The notes under the pieces are model-generated. The model did no database searches. It worked only from the letters and a program-made list of their open reading frames with translations, and was not told the DNA's origin. Shown here piece after piece: positions 43,720 through 51,812 of a DNA stretch of 64,000 bases. The stretch lies in NCBI RefSeq assembly GCF_004217555.1, contig NZ_SHKW01000001.1:5146001-5210000 (forward strand), written 5' to 3'. The position numbers and the translations under genes were made by a program. How positions within the stretch are numbered: the first letter of the stretch is position 1; every line of letters starts with the position of its first letter. The DNA is from Edaphobacter modestus. Lineage in GTDB: Bacteria > Acidobacteriota > Terriglobia > Terriglobales > Acidobacteriaceae.

Positions 43720-45189
43720 TCAGGCGGACTGCGGGGCCTGTGCCGGCAGACGAACGATAAACTCCGTGCTGCCGGGAACCGAGGAGAAGCGGATAATGCC
43801 GCCGTACTGATCCACGATGCGGTGGACGATCCCAAGCCCCAGTCCAGTGCCGACGCCCACCGGCTTGGTCGTATAAAACGTGTCGAAGATGTGTGCCTGG
43901 CTGTCGAGCGGGATTCCGCTGCCGTCATCGGCAATGCGAATGCAGATGTCGGTGCGCTGGTCGTTGGTGGGAGACTTCTCCGCCCAGGTCTTCACGCTGA
44001 TCTTTCCATGCGGACCTACCGCGTCGATGGAGTTGTCCAGAAGATTGGTCCAGATCTGGTTCAGGCCGGTGCACTCGCTTTGAAGGGGAGGAAGGTCGGC
44101 GGCAAAGTCCTTCTCGACCGTGATCTCCTTTTCGCGCATCTTGTGGCTCAGGATCACCAGCGTTGCATGAATGCTGCTGTTGATATCGACCGACTGTTTC
44201 AAGCCTTTGCCCTCGTACGCATACGACTTGACCGCCATCACCAGGTCGGAGACCCGACCGATGCTCTCCTCGATCGTTGCTACCAGCTGCATGCTCGAAG
44301 CCATGGCTTCCAGCCAGTTCAGCGCATCGGAGAGGGTCGAACCGGGAAACTCCGACCGGGCGCATTCAAGGTCCTCTGCCTTCAGCCCAATCGAGACCAG
44401 CGTGGGAGCCATCTTCCATGCATTTTCGATGTTTGCCCCCTCCATCCATTCGGCCAGCGCCTCTTCGGCATCGCTCTGCTCGAGCGAGTTCATCACGATG
44501 GGCTGCCTCGCCTGCAGCGTATGCTCCTGCAGATCGTGGAGGCATTCCTTCTGCTCCCGGCTCAAGTCGATCTTGCTGAACTTGGCGGAGAGCTCGTGCA
44601 TCCGCATTAAATTCGCGCGAAGCTGCGAAGCCGCCCTGCGAGCCGCAGTGCCCGGGTTATTCAGCTCATGCATCAGCCCGGCAGCAAGTGTGCCCAGCGA
44701 AGCCATCTTCTCCTGCTGAATCGTCGCGCTCTGCATCCTCTGGAAGCGTTTGGCCATGTTCCCCAAAATAGCCTTGCGCACATCCGGACACGTGGTCATC
44801 AGGCTCCAGAAGCCCTCTTCGTTGAGCTGCACCAGGTGGCAGGAATCCTCCGCCCGCATGTTAATCGCGTTGGGGATATTCGCGAGAAGCGGAAGCTCGC
44901 CAAAGGCGTTTCCGCTGGGAATCGAGGTAACCTCCATCTCGCGCCCGTCCGGCATGGTCTGCGAGAGCAGCACGCTGCCTTCAAGCAGAACCCAGAAGTT
45001 GTGAGCAACCTCTCCCTGGCGCACCAGAAGGTCGCCTTTTTTGAGCTGGATCTCCTCCAGACCCTTCAAGCAGCGCAACTCCTCCTCTTTGAGAGAGGAA
45101 AAGATCGACGTTGTTCTCAACTTCGCAAAGAGAGCATCGCTGATGGGCGCTGCGGCAGGCTGTTGGACGACTGGGGTTTGTTGGCTCAT
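43720..45189 (-). CDS. cNMP-binding-domain soluble histidine kinase
   Basis: A cytoplasmic sensor kinase. A Crp-type cyclic-nucleotide-binding domain spans about residues 20-150 (KGDLLVRQGEVAHNFWVLLE, GNAFGELPLLANIPN). The H-box with phospho-His at about 174 is LAAGLMHELNNPGTAARRAA, and the C-terminal ATPase has IWTNLLDNSIDAVG, IADDGSGIP and GVGTGLGLGIVHRIVDQYGG. No membrane helix is seen. From ATG 45189 the length is 489 residues; an in-frame extension upstream to 45318 overlaps the preceding gene and is rejected. It lies 22 bases after a receiver-thioredoxin reductase gene, its probable partner. Confidence 0.88.
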   Translation of the reverse strand: MSQQTPVVQQPAAAPISDALFAKLRTTSIFSSLKEEELRCLKGLEEIQLKKGDLLVRQGEVAHNFWVLLEGSVLLSQTMPDGREMEVTSIPSGNAFGELPLLANIPNAINMRAEDSCHLVQLNEEGFWSLMTTCPDVRKAILGNMAKRFQRMQSATIQQEKMASLGTLAAGLMHELNNPGTAARRAASQLRANLMRMHELSAKFSKIDLSREQKECLHDLQEHTLQARQPIVMNSLEQSDAEEALAEWMEGANIENAWKMAPTLVSIGLKAEDLECARSEFPGSTLSDALNWLEAMASSMQLVATIEESIGRVSDLVMAVKSYAYEGKGLKQSVDINSSIHATLVILSHKMREKEITVEKDFAADLPPLQSECTGLNQIWTNLLDNSIDAVGPHGKISVKTWAEKSPTNDQRTDICIRIADDGSGIPLDSQAHIFDTFYTTKPVGVGTGLGLGIVHRIVDQYGGIIRFSSVPGSTEFIVRLPAQAPQSA

Positions 45190-45211
45190 GGCTGTGGTGG
45201 AATCAGACCTT

Positions 45212-46858
45212 TCAGAGTGTTGCAAGGTATTGGTGAACGAACTGGATCGCGATCGACCCTTCTCCGACTGCGGAGGCGCACCGCTTGACCGAGTTGTATC
45301 GAACGTCGCCGGCGACAAAGATGCCCGGTACGCTGGTCTCCAGCAGATAAGGCTCCCGTTCGAGCTTCCAGCTTCCAGGAGACCTGGTCTTCAGATCCGG
45401 GCCTGCGAGGATGAAACCCTTGTTGTCGCATGCGACCTGTTGCGGAAGCCAGTCGGTCTTCGGCGCCGCGCCGATGAAGATGAACAGGGAGCTGGTCTCG
45501 CGTCCTTCCTCGCCTCGCGGTGTACGGAGAGTCAGATACTCCAGGTGATCGTTGCCCGACATGGACACGATCTCCGTCTTCGTTTCGACAATGATGTTGG
45601 GCGTGGCCTCGATCTGGTCGATCAGGTACTTCGACATACTCTTGGCCAGCGACTCCGCACGGACGACCATGTGTACCTTATCGGCGTAGCGGGAGAAGTG
45701 CATCGCAGCCTGTCCGGCGGAGTTGGCTCCCCCTACGATGTACACGGTCTCATTTGCGCAGCCCATCGCCTCGCTCAGCGCAGCGCCGTAGTAAACGCCT
45801 GCACCGCTGTACTGCTCCGCGCCTGGAACGTCCAGCATGCAGTAATCGACCCCGGTGGCAACCAGGCAGACATGGCAGGTAATCTCCTGCCCATCGTTCA
45901 TGACGACAATCTGGTAGTTGTTTTCGGACCGGATGCAGGTAACCCGCTGCAGTAGAAACTCGGCTCCAAGCCGCGTCGCCTGCAGAAAGGCCCGCTTTGC
46001 CAGCTCTTCGCCGCTCAGGCCGGAAGGAAAGCCGAGGTAGTTTTCGATCTTCGAGCTCGAGCCCGCCTGACCGCCCGGAGCATTGGGCTCGACGATAAGC
46101 GTGCGGAGTCCTTCGGAGGCGCCGTATACTCCCGCAGCCAAGCCAGCCGGGCCCGCGCCGACGACGACAATGTCGTAGAACTTCTGCTGCGCCTGGGTCG
46201 GCATGCCCAGCTTTGCCGCCAGATCCGTCGAGGAGGGCTGCACGAGTGCCGTTCCATCTCCGAAAAGGACCACGGGGAGCTTGCCATCGTCCGCGCCCTT
46301 CTCCTTCAGAAGGGCCAGTGCGTCGGCATTCTGTTCGGGGTTCAGCCAGATGTAGGGAATACGGTTGCGCGAGAGGAAGTCTCGCACCGCGTGGTCCTTT
46401 GCCGACCACCGCATCCCCACCACACGGATCCCTTCGAATGGAGGCTTGTATCCCTGCTTCCAGGCTTCAAGAAGATCGTCCAGGACCGGATAGAGCTTCT
46501 CTTCGGGGGGATCCCAGGGCTTGTTGAGGTAATAGTGGATCTTGGCAGAGTTGATGGCGCGGATGGCGGCTTCGGTGTCGGCGTACGCCGTCAGCAGAAC
46601 ACGTTTGGCGTCGGGGTAGATGCAGAGCGCCTGTTGCAGGAAGTCGACACCGGTCATTCCGGGCATGCGCTGGTCGGAGAGGAAGAGGGCTACGGTGTCG
46701 TTGCGTTCCTTCAGCTGGCGGCAGATATCGAGGGCTGCTCCGCCTGAGGCCGCTCGGACGATCCGGTAATCCTGGCCATAATGGCGACGGAGATCCTGCA
46801 CCACTGCCTCAAGCACGCTGGTGTCATCGTCGATGGCTAGCAAAATTGGCTTCGGCAT
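45212..46858 (-). CDS. Response-regulator receiver fused to a thioredoxin-reductase-like flavoprotein
   Basis: Three parts are visible in 548 residues. A receiver domain at 1-130 has acidic pocket IDDDTS, phospho-Asp 62 in FLSDQRMPGMTG and the Lys in YYLNKPWD. A thioredoxin/glutaredoxin-like segment at about 145-225 reads VGMRWSAKDHAVRDFLSR, without cysteines. An FAD/NADPH reductase domain starts at about 235 (DIVVVGAGPAGLAAGVYGAS; VYIVGGANSAGQAAMHFSR). Where thioredoxin reductase has CxxC the text is GAGVYYGAALSEAMG. So it is a flavoprotein switched by phosphorylation rather than a standard reductase. AAGGGT precedes ATG 46858. It pairs with the adjacent cNMP kinase. Confidence 0.9.
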   Translation of the reverse strand: MPKPILLAIDDDTSVLEAVVQDLRRHYGQDYRIVRAASGGAALDICRQLKERNDTVALFLSDQRMPGMTGVDFLQQALCIYPDAKRVLLTAYADTEAAIRAINSAKIHYYLNKPWDPPEEKLYPVLDDLLEAWKQGYKPPFEGIRVVGMRWSAKDHAVRDFLSRNRIPYIWLNPEQNADALALLKEKGADDGKLPVVLFGDGTALVQPSSTDLAAKLGMPTQAQQKFYDIVVVGAGPAGLAAGVYGASEGLRTLIVEPNAPGGQAGSSSKIENYLGFPSGLSGEELAKRAFLQATRLGAEFLLQRVTCIRSENNYQIVVMNDGQEITCHVCLVATGVDYCMLDVPGAEQYSGAGVYYGAALSEAMGCANETVYIVGGANSAGQAAMHFSRYADKVHMVVRAESLAKSMSKYLIDQIEATPNIIVETKTEIVSMSGNDHLEYLTLRTPRGEEGRETSSLFIFIGAAPKTDWLPQQVACDNKGFILAGPDLKTRSPGSWKLEREPYLLETSVPGIFVAGDVRYNSVKRCASAVGEGSIAIQFVHQYLATL

Positions 46859-47099
46859 ACCCTTGTTATACTTCGCGGACCGGTGACAATGCACACCCCA
46901 CCTGTGATTTGATTAAGTCAGGTATGCCCTGGATTCAGAAAAAGGGATCTCGCTTCTAAATCTCGGAGAGGATCGCCCCATCCAGGATGGCCACGGACCA
47001 GCAGAGCAGTTTGTCCGAATTGAAGACACAGCGGTTAGCGGACGCGGAAGCGCCGATGAGAAGAACACGGGGCATAAGACCCCATCGCAGGAGAAACCT

Positions 47100-47756
47100 A
47101 TGAACCGTATTATTCTCGCCGATAACCAGGTCATCTTCAGAGCCGGCGCCGCACGGGTTCTGGCGCTCGAGGAAGACATGCGAATCGTCGCCCAGTGCGA
47201 GGACCTTCCCAAGATGTGGAGCGCACTCGAGAGCCTTCGTGGAGCAATCCTTCTGGTAGCTTCAAGTCTTCACCCCGAGGCGCAGGCGCTGACGGAACGA
47301 GCCAGAATCATGGGCAGCCGCGTCATCCTGATCGCCGAGAACACCGAACAGGTTCCCGATGAGATCCTCTCGCTGGTCGACGGAGTCGTATGCCGCAACA
47401 TTGGGGGAATCGACCTTGTCGACGGGGTTCGGCGGGTGGCCCGTGGCCAGAGGTACATGCAGCGGGCGAACGTCACGGCGATCCACTCAACCGACAGCGT
47501 CGGCACCCGGGTTCGCGACAGGTTGACACCCAAGGAGATGCAGATCGTGGCTCTGATTGTGCAGGGCTGCAAGAACAAGGAGATCGCCCTGCAGCTCGGA
47601 ACCAAGGAGCAGGTGATCAAGAACTACCTGCGTGGAATCTATGACAAGACCGGAGTCTCGGATCGGCTGGAGCTGGCACTGTTCACGATTCATCATCGTG
47701 TGCTCGCCGAAGCGGCGGCCAAGGCTGGAAACCTGATTGAAATGAAGACCGCTTGA
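47100..47756 (+). CDS. LuxR/NarL-type regulator with a degenerate receiver domain
   Basis: The C-terminal HTH (about residues 140-200: LTPKEMQIVALIVQGCKNKE, LQLGTKEQVIKNYLRGIYDK) is a normal LuxR DNA-binding domain. The N-terminal domain has the receiver fold, but the acidic pair is ADN (Asp8, Asn9), the phospho-acceptor strand is ILLVASSLHPEA with no Asp, and the conserved Lys is missing (VVCRNIGG). Regulation by phosphorylation is therefore unlikely. AGGAGA upstream supports ATG 47100. It is divergent from the receiver-flavoprotein gene and may be regulated by that pair or regulate it. Confidence 0.88.
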   Translation: MNRIILADNQVIFRAGAARVLALEEDMRIVAQCEDLPKMWSALESLRGAILLVASSLHPEAQALTERARIMGSRVILIAENTEQVPDEILSLVDGVVCRNIGGIDLVDGVRRVARGQRYMQRANVTAIHSTDSVGTRVRDRLTPKEMQIVALIVQGCKNKEIALQLGTKEQVIKNYLRGIYDKTGVSDRLELALFTIHHRVLAEAAAKAGNLIEMKTA

Positions 47757-47770
47757 CCGCCTGAACGGCT

Positions 47771-47818
47771 GCAAATACAGAAAAGGTCCGCTCTCGAGTG
47801 GGTCTTTTCTGTATTTGC
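47771..47818. terminator. Bidirectional intrinsic terminator between the LuxR gene and pruA
   Basis: A 19-base arm (47771-47789) pairs with 47800-47818 with two wobble positions around a 10-base loop. The outer part AAATACAGAAAA/TTTTCTGTATTT gives T-rich ends on both strands. It lies between two convergent stop codons. Confidence 0.9.
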
Positions 47819-47829
47819 CTGCGCTTTCA

Positions 47830-49467
47830 TCAAAGCCCCTGCTCAGTCTGCTTTTCGATCTCCGGGCTGGCGTGGCCGATCTTTTCACCGATGCTCTTTG
47901 CCTGGGTGAAGAGCAGAAGGTAGTCCGGACCGCCGGCCTTGGAGTCGGTTCCGCTCATGTTGAAGCCGCCGAAAGGGTGAGCTCCCACCATCGCACCGGT
48001 GCACTTGCGGTTGAAGTACAGGTTGCCCACGTGGAACTCCTCGCGGGCGCGATCAAGTTTTTCGCGTGAAGAAGAGTAGACCGATCCGGTGAGCCCATAC
48101 TCGGTGTTGTTGGCGATCGCCAGCGCTTCGTCGAAGCTCTGCGATTTGATTACCGCCAGCACCGGCCCGAAGATCTCCTCCTGGGCGATGCGAGCAGTCG
48201 GGCTGACATCGGCGATGACGGTCGGCGAGATGTAGTAACCACCGTCGGGCGTTTCAATGGTTATGCCGCCATTGAGCAGCCTGCCCTCGTCCTTGCCGAT
48301 CTCGATGGAGTCGAGAACCTTCTTGTACGCCTTCGGACTGATGACGGGACCGGTGTAGACGTTCTCCGCGGGATCTCCCGTTTTGATCTGATCGACACGG
48401 GCCTGGAGCCGGTCGCAGAAGGTGTCGTAGATGCTGGCGTCGACGATGGCGCGCGAGCAGGCGGAGCACTTTTGGCCATTGAAGCCAAAGGCGCTCGCGA
48501 CGACGCCTTCAATCGCGGCATCGAGATCTGCATCACCCGCGACAATGATTGCGTCCTTGCCGCCCATCTCGAGGATGGTGCGTTTGATGAACTTCTGTCC
48601 GGGTTGGGTGCGGGCGGCGCTCTCATGAATCTCAAGCCCGACCGCCTTCGATCCGGTGAAGGCGATGAAGCGGGTCTGGGGATGCGCGACGACAGCGGAG
48701 CCGAAGCCGGGGCCCTCGCCCTGGCAGAGGTTCACGACCCCATCGGGGAGGCCGGCCTCTTCCAGCAGGCTCACGAAGTGCGCGGCGATGGTGGGAGCAT
48801 CGACCGAGGGCTTCAGGATGACGGTATTGCCGCAGACAATCGCTGCTGCGGTCATTCCGGCCATGATGGCGAAGGGAAAGTTCCAGGGCGGGATGACGGC
48901 TCCGACGCCGAGCGGGATGTAGCGGAGCTGGTTGTGCTCGCCGGGGAACTGGATGGGCGTGGTCGCGGCGTCCAGCTTGAGCGCTTCGCGGCCATAAAAC
49001 TCGAGAAAGTCGATGGTCTCGCCTACGTCGGCGTCGGCCTCGCCCCAGTTCTTTCCGACCTCGAAGGTGAGCCAGGCGCAGAACTCGAACTTGCGCTCTC
49101 GAATCAGGTCGGCAGCCAGGAAGAGAAGAGCAGCGCGCTCGGTCGCGGGGGTCCGGCTCCAGGCAGGGAAGGCGGCGAGCGCGGCGGCGACGGCTTTCCC
49201 TGCAAGCTCGGCTTCGGCGCGCTGGTGAATTCCGACGATCTGGGTCGGGCGTGCCGGGTTGATCGAAACGATCTTGCCGTCGGTCTTCAGGCGGCGGCCG
49301 CCGATGACCAGGTCGTACTCCCGTCCGAGCTGGGTTTCGACATCGGCAAGAGCCTGCTTCATCGCCCGCTTGTTTTCGGCGTCGTTGAAGTCGATGAAAG
49401 GCTCGTTGACGAAGGGGGTCTCTGCGGTGCGCGAGGGGGCGGCGGAGGTGAGATCAGCGGTTGCCAT
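47830..49467 (-). CDS. pruA: L-glutamate gamma-semialdehyde (P5C) dehydrogenase
   Basis: This NAD-dependent aldehyde dehydrogenase oxidises glutamate semialdehyde from proline to glutamate. It has the extended family N-terminus (NEPFIDFNDAENKRAMKQAL), the substrate-pocket text GVGAVIPPWNFPFAIMAGMT, catalytic Glu in ILEMGGKDAIIV and catalytic Cys in FGFNGQKCSACSRAIVD. The C-terminal YFNRKCTGAMVGAHPFGGFN and SGTDSKAGGPDYLLLF are characteristic of the RocA/PruA group. The length of 545 residues suits the monofunctional enzyme. No proline dehydrogenase gene is beside it. Confidence 0.93.
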   Translation of the reverse strand: MATADLTSAAPSRTAETPFVNEPFIDFNDAENKRAMKQALADVETQLGREYDLVIGGRRLKTDGKIVSINPARPTQIVGIHQRAEAELAGKAVAAALAAFPAWSRTPATERAALLFLAADLIRERKFEFCAWLTFEVGKNWGEADADVGETIDFLEFYGREALKLDAATTPIQFPGEHNQLRYIPLGVGAVIPPWNFPFAIMAGMTAAAIVCGNTVILKPSVDAPTIAAHFVSLLEEAGLPDGVVNLCQGEGPGFGSAVVAHPQTRFIAFTGSKAVGLEIHESAARTQPGQKFIKRTILEMGGKDAIIVAGDADLDAAIEGVVASAFGFNGQKCSACSRAIVDASIYDTFCDRLQARVDQIKTGDPAENVYTGPVISPKAYKKVLDSIEIGKDEGRLLNGGITIETPDGGYYISPTVIADVSPTARIAQEEIFGPVLAVIKSQSFDEALAIANNTEYGLTGSVYSSSREKLDRAREEFHVGNLYFNRKCTGAMVGAHPFGGFNMSGTDSKAGGPDYLLLFTQAKSIGEKIGHASPEIEKQTEQGL

Positions 49468-50211
49468 AACAGTTCATTCTAGCTCCGCTGGGCGGGCGAT
49501 GCGTTACATGCCTCCCAATCCCGGTTAATTCGCGTAAAATATTCTAACATAAAGACTTAGCTTTGGACCGTGATCTGAATCTCCTTTGAATTCGGAGGAT
49601 ATTAGTGCAAGGTCTTCAAAATAAATGGCTTAAAGGAAAAGACCCGGCGTGGGCCGGATCTTTGACACTCTTTTTCATCTGATTCAAGTCTAGCAGGTTC
49701 GGGGGATCGATTCGGCACATGCAAGTTACTGATTTATATAATGTTACAGCGTTTTTCTCTTGACACTGCTGGTGACCGGGTTTCACGAAGGGCTCCTCGC
49801 GGAAACAACAGGCCCAATCCAAATGCTGCAGACGACTGGAGGATGGTATTCCGGTCGCGCTTTCGCTCAATGACCCACCTTAGCCGCGATGAGGCTTTCG
49901 GCGAAGATGGTAACCGATTCCAAATGTGGGCCACCCGCCCTGACGCCCCTTTTTGTAGTGCCTTCTGGAAGAAGGCCAAACCTTAAGGCCTGGCGTACCC
50001 AGAGGCGGTTCGAGCTTGGCTCGAATGGCCCACTCATGCGATGAAACCGCATGAATGGGGCACCCGAAGAATGGGTTGGTTCGGATGTATGGGCCACCCG
50101 CCCCACCTTAGCCGCGATGAAGCTGCGGCGAAGATGGGCACCCGATTTGTGGTGGGTTAGATGTGGGCCACCCAGCCGGACGAACTCCGAGCGTGGCCGG
50201 TAGCCTCTAGG
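49468..50211. repeat. Repeat-rich intergenic region
   Basis: About 740 bases without a credible gene. It holds several copies of two motifs. The unit CACCTTAGCCGCGATGA followed by a GGCGAAGATGG-like end occurs at about 49875-49910 and 50105-50137. The unit ATGTGGGCCACCC or ATGGGCCACCC occurs near 49925, 50090 and 50161. The stem CTCATGCGATGAAACCGCAT at about 50032 matches the palindrome after suhB (12060). Small frames in this area only read through repeats. Confidence 0.65.
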
Positions 50212-50925
50212 TCACTGCGGCTTTGTCGGAGCGGCATGGCCCGACTCGTGAAGCAACGTGGTCGCAGCGGGAGCGAAGGCGAGTACAGGGCTGGAGGCGA
50301 TGCACTGAAAAGATGCGATTGAGCGCGACGAGTTTCCATACGCAACGAAGTCTGCACCGGTCATTGTCCCATGTGGCTTCGACGCGACTAGCTTACGCAG
50401 CTCGTCAGAGCTGGGGAAGTATCCGACTTCGGCCTTCATCCCGGATATTTGGGAAGCAACGAAGACACGGGGGACATTATGCACCCGATACGGCGGCACC
50501 GTCTCTCGGATGGGGAGCGTGGCCGTGATCTGAGCTGAGTAGCTCTCCGATGGATGCAAAAGCGTCAGTCTGGCGGACGCATCATCATGGTCGAAGAAGA
50601 TATCGCGGGAAGGTTCGTAGAGGGCGAACCCCGCTATAAGCACCCTCTCGTTTTTGGGATCGGGATACCAGTACGGACCACTGCTGCCGTCGGTTCTCTT
50701 AGGATCTGTGACAACGTACACATCCTCGCCGGAGACGTTGCGGACTACGATCTTGAACGCTTGCCCTGCGCTCTCCCCCTCGACCCGCTGAAGACTCACT
50801 TCAAGGCTTGCATTCATGGACTGGCACTTTCCCTCAGCGATGTGAGTTGATTGCGAAGCGGATGCGCCTTGGGGCGACATCCGCAACGCCGATGCAAAGA
50901 GCAGAAGTAGAACTAGGGTTTTCAT
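50212..50925 (-). CDS. Exported protein of unknown function, coupled to the Rhs module
   Basis: A 237-residue protein with a signal-like N-terminus (TLVLLLLFASALRMSPQGAS). The mature part has a beta-rich look (SLQRVEGESAGQAFKIVVRN, VSGEDVYVVTDPKRT, YWYPDPKNERVLIAGFALYE) like an immunoglobulin-type or DUF-type domain, with cysteines in EGKCQSM and SFQCIAS. I recognise no family. Its ATG overlaps the stop of the Rhs module by ATGA, the spacing seen for toxin-immunity pairs. A periplasmic immunity or partner role is inference only. Confidence 0.65.
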   Translation of the reverse strand: MKTLVLLLLFASALRMSPQGASASQSTHIAEGKCQSMNASLEVSLQRVEGESAGQAFKIVVRNVSGEDVYVVTDPKRTDGSSGPYWYPDPKNERVLIAGFALYEPSRDIFFDHDDASARLTLLHPSESYSAQITATLPIRETVPPYRVHNVPRVFVASQISGMKAEVGYFPSSDELRKLVASKPHGTMTGADFVAYGNSSRSIASFQCIASSPVLAFAPAATTLLHESGHAAPTKPQ

Positions 50926-51791
50926 GGCTGCGGAGTCCAGTTGTCCGGGTTGGTATATGTCGCCCTATCGTTTAAGCCGAACGGATGTCTCAACTTCTGC
51001 TCCGTGATGTCGCCTGGCTGCGTGAACCATTGAAAACCAACGGTTCGGAATTCCTCGGTTCGCCAACGCTCTTGATAGTTGCCAGTGGGATCGGAGAACG
51101 AGTGGACTCCTAAGCCGTAATCGATTGTGCCGTTAGCGATGTGGGTCGCATGAATCAGCTCATGACCAAGAGTCACCTGCCCCGGCTCATCTGCGGCGGC
51201 AATCGCGCTGTTTCCCGGCCCTGTTCGAGCCTGATTGGTGCTTCCCGTCGGGTCGTATTTTATGAAGACATTCGCAGCGTCCCCGGCAGTGCTTCCGTTT
51301 CGGCTTCCCGGATCGGTTGAGATATGGATTACCGTCGAAGTGTTCACGATGGAAGAGACTAAGGACGTGCCCGCTCCGTTACCGTCGAGATGATTCCAGA
51401 TTCGTTGTAGCAGTCCAGCCTTGATGACTGTGCCGTCTGCCCCAACCTTTGTTCCCGGCACTAGCTTAGCTAAATCAGCTCCACATTGAGCCGTGTCGCC
51501 TTCGCACTTTCCAACGTGCCCGTCCGGATCGAATTTCGAAAGCGGATTGTTCCCAACATAGGCATACAGATTCAGGCTCTGCGGATCGCCCAGCTTTGCA
51601 TACGGTACAGGCGCAACTTTGGCGCTCCAGTCGGGCGACATGAACCTACCCATCGACGAACCGTAGAATCTGGCCCCGAAGTAATCGAGTCCACTTTCTG
51701 TATCCCGTTCTTTGCCGGTATAACGAGGTTCGGTCAAAACGCACGAATGCACATAACGCAGGGGCCGGTCGTAGATAAAGTGGGTCTGCAT
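50922..51791 (-). CDS. Orphan Rhs C-terminal module with an HExxH zincin domain
   Basis: Residues 22-92 are the conserved Rhs core end (YTGKERDTESGLDYFGARFY, MGRFMSPDW, SLNLYAYVGNNPLSKFDPDG), after which variable toxin domains follow. The tip contains GQVTLGHELIHATHIANG, an HExxH zinc-protease motif (His210, Glu211, His214), with a later Glu in RTEEFRTVG. This resembles M91-type effector peptidases. Full Rhs proteins exceed 1000 residues; here only about 20 residues precede the core end, and the start lies 22 bases from the preceding gene. It is either a truncated Rhs remnant or a free-standing toxin cassette. Confidence 0.75.
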   Translation of the reverse strand: MQTHFIYDRPLRYVHSCVLTEPRYTGKERDTESGLDYFGARFYGSSMGRFMSPDWSAKVAPVPYAKLGDPQSLNLYAYVGNNPLSKFDPDGHVGKCEGDTAQCGADLAKLVPGTKVGADGTVIKAGLLQRIWNHLDGNGAGTSLVSSIVNTSTVIHISTDPGSRNGSTAGDAANVFIKYDPTGSTNQARTGPGNSAIAAADEPGQVTLGHELIHATHIANGTIDYGLGVHSFSDPTGNYQERWRTEEFRTVGFQWFTQPGDITEQKLRHPFGLNDRATYTNPDNWTPQP

Positions 51792-51812
51792 CGTAGTGAT
51801 GGAGCAATCCCT

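Noticed and set aside
43009..44610. 533-codon open frame on the plus strand
   Set aside because: It crosses the antisense of three different genes (GH95, VOC, kinase), which a real gene would not do.
49734..50106. Several 79-84 codon frames in the gap after pruA
   Set aside because: They read through the intergenic repeat units in both directions, have no ribosome-binding sites and share no codon pattern with neighbouring genes.
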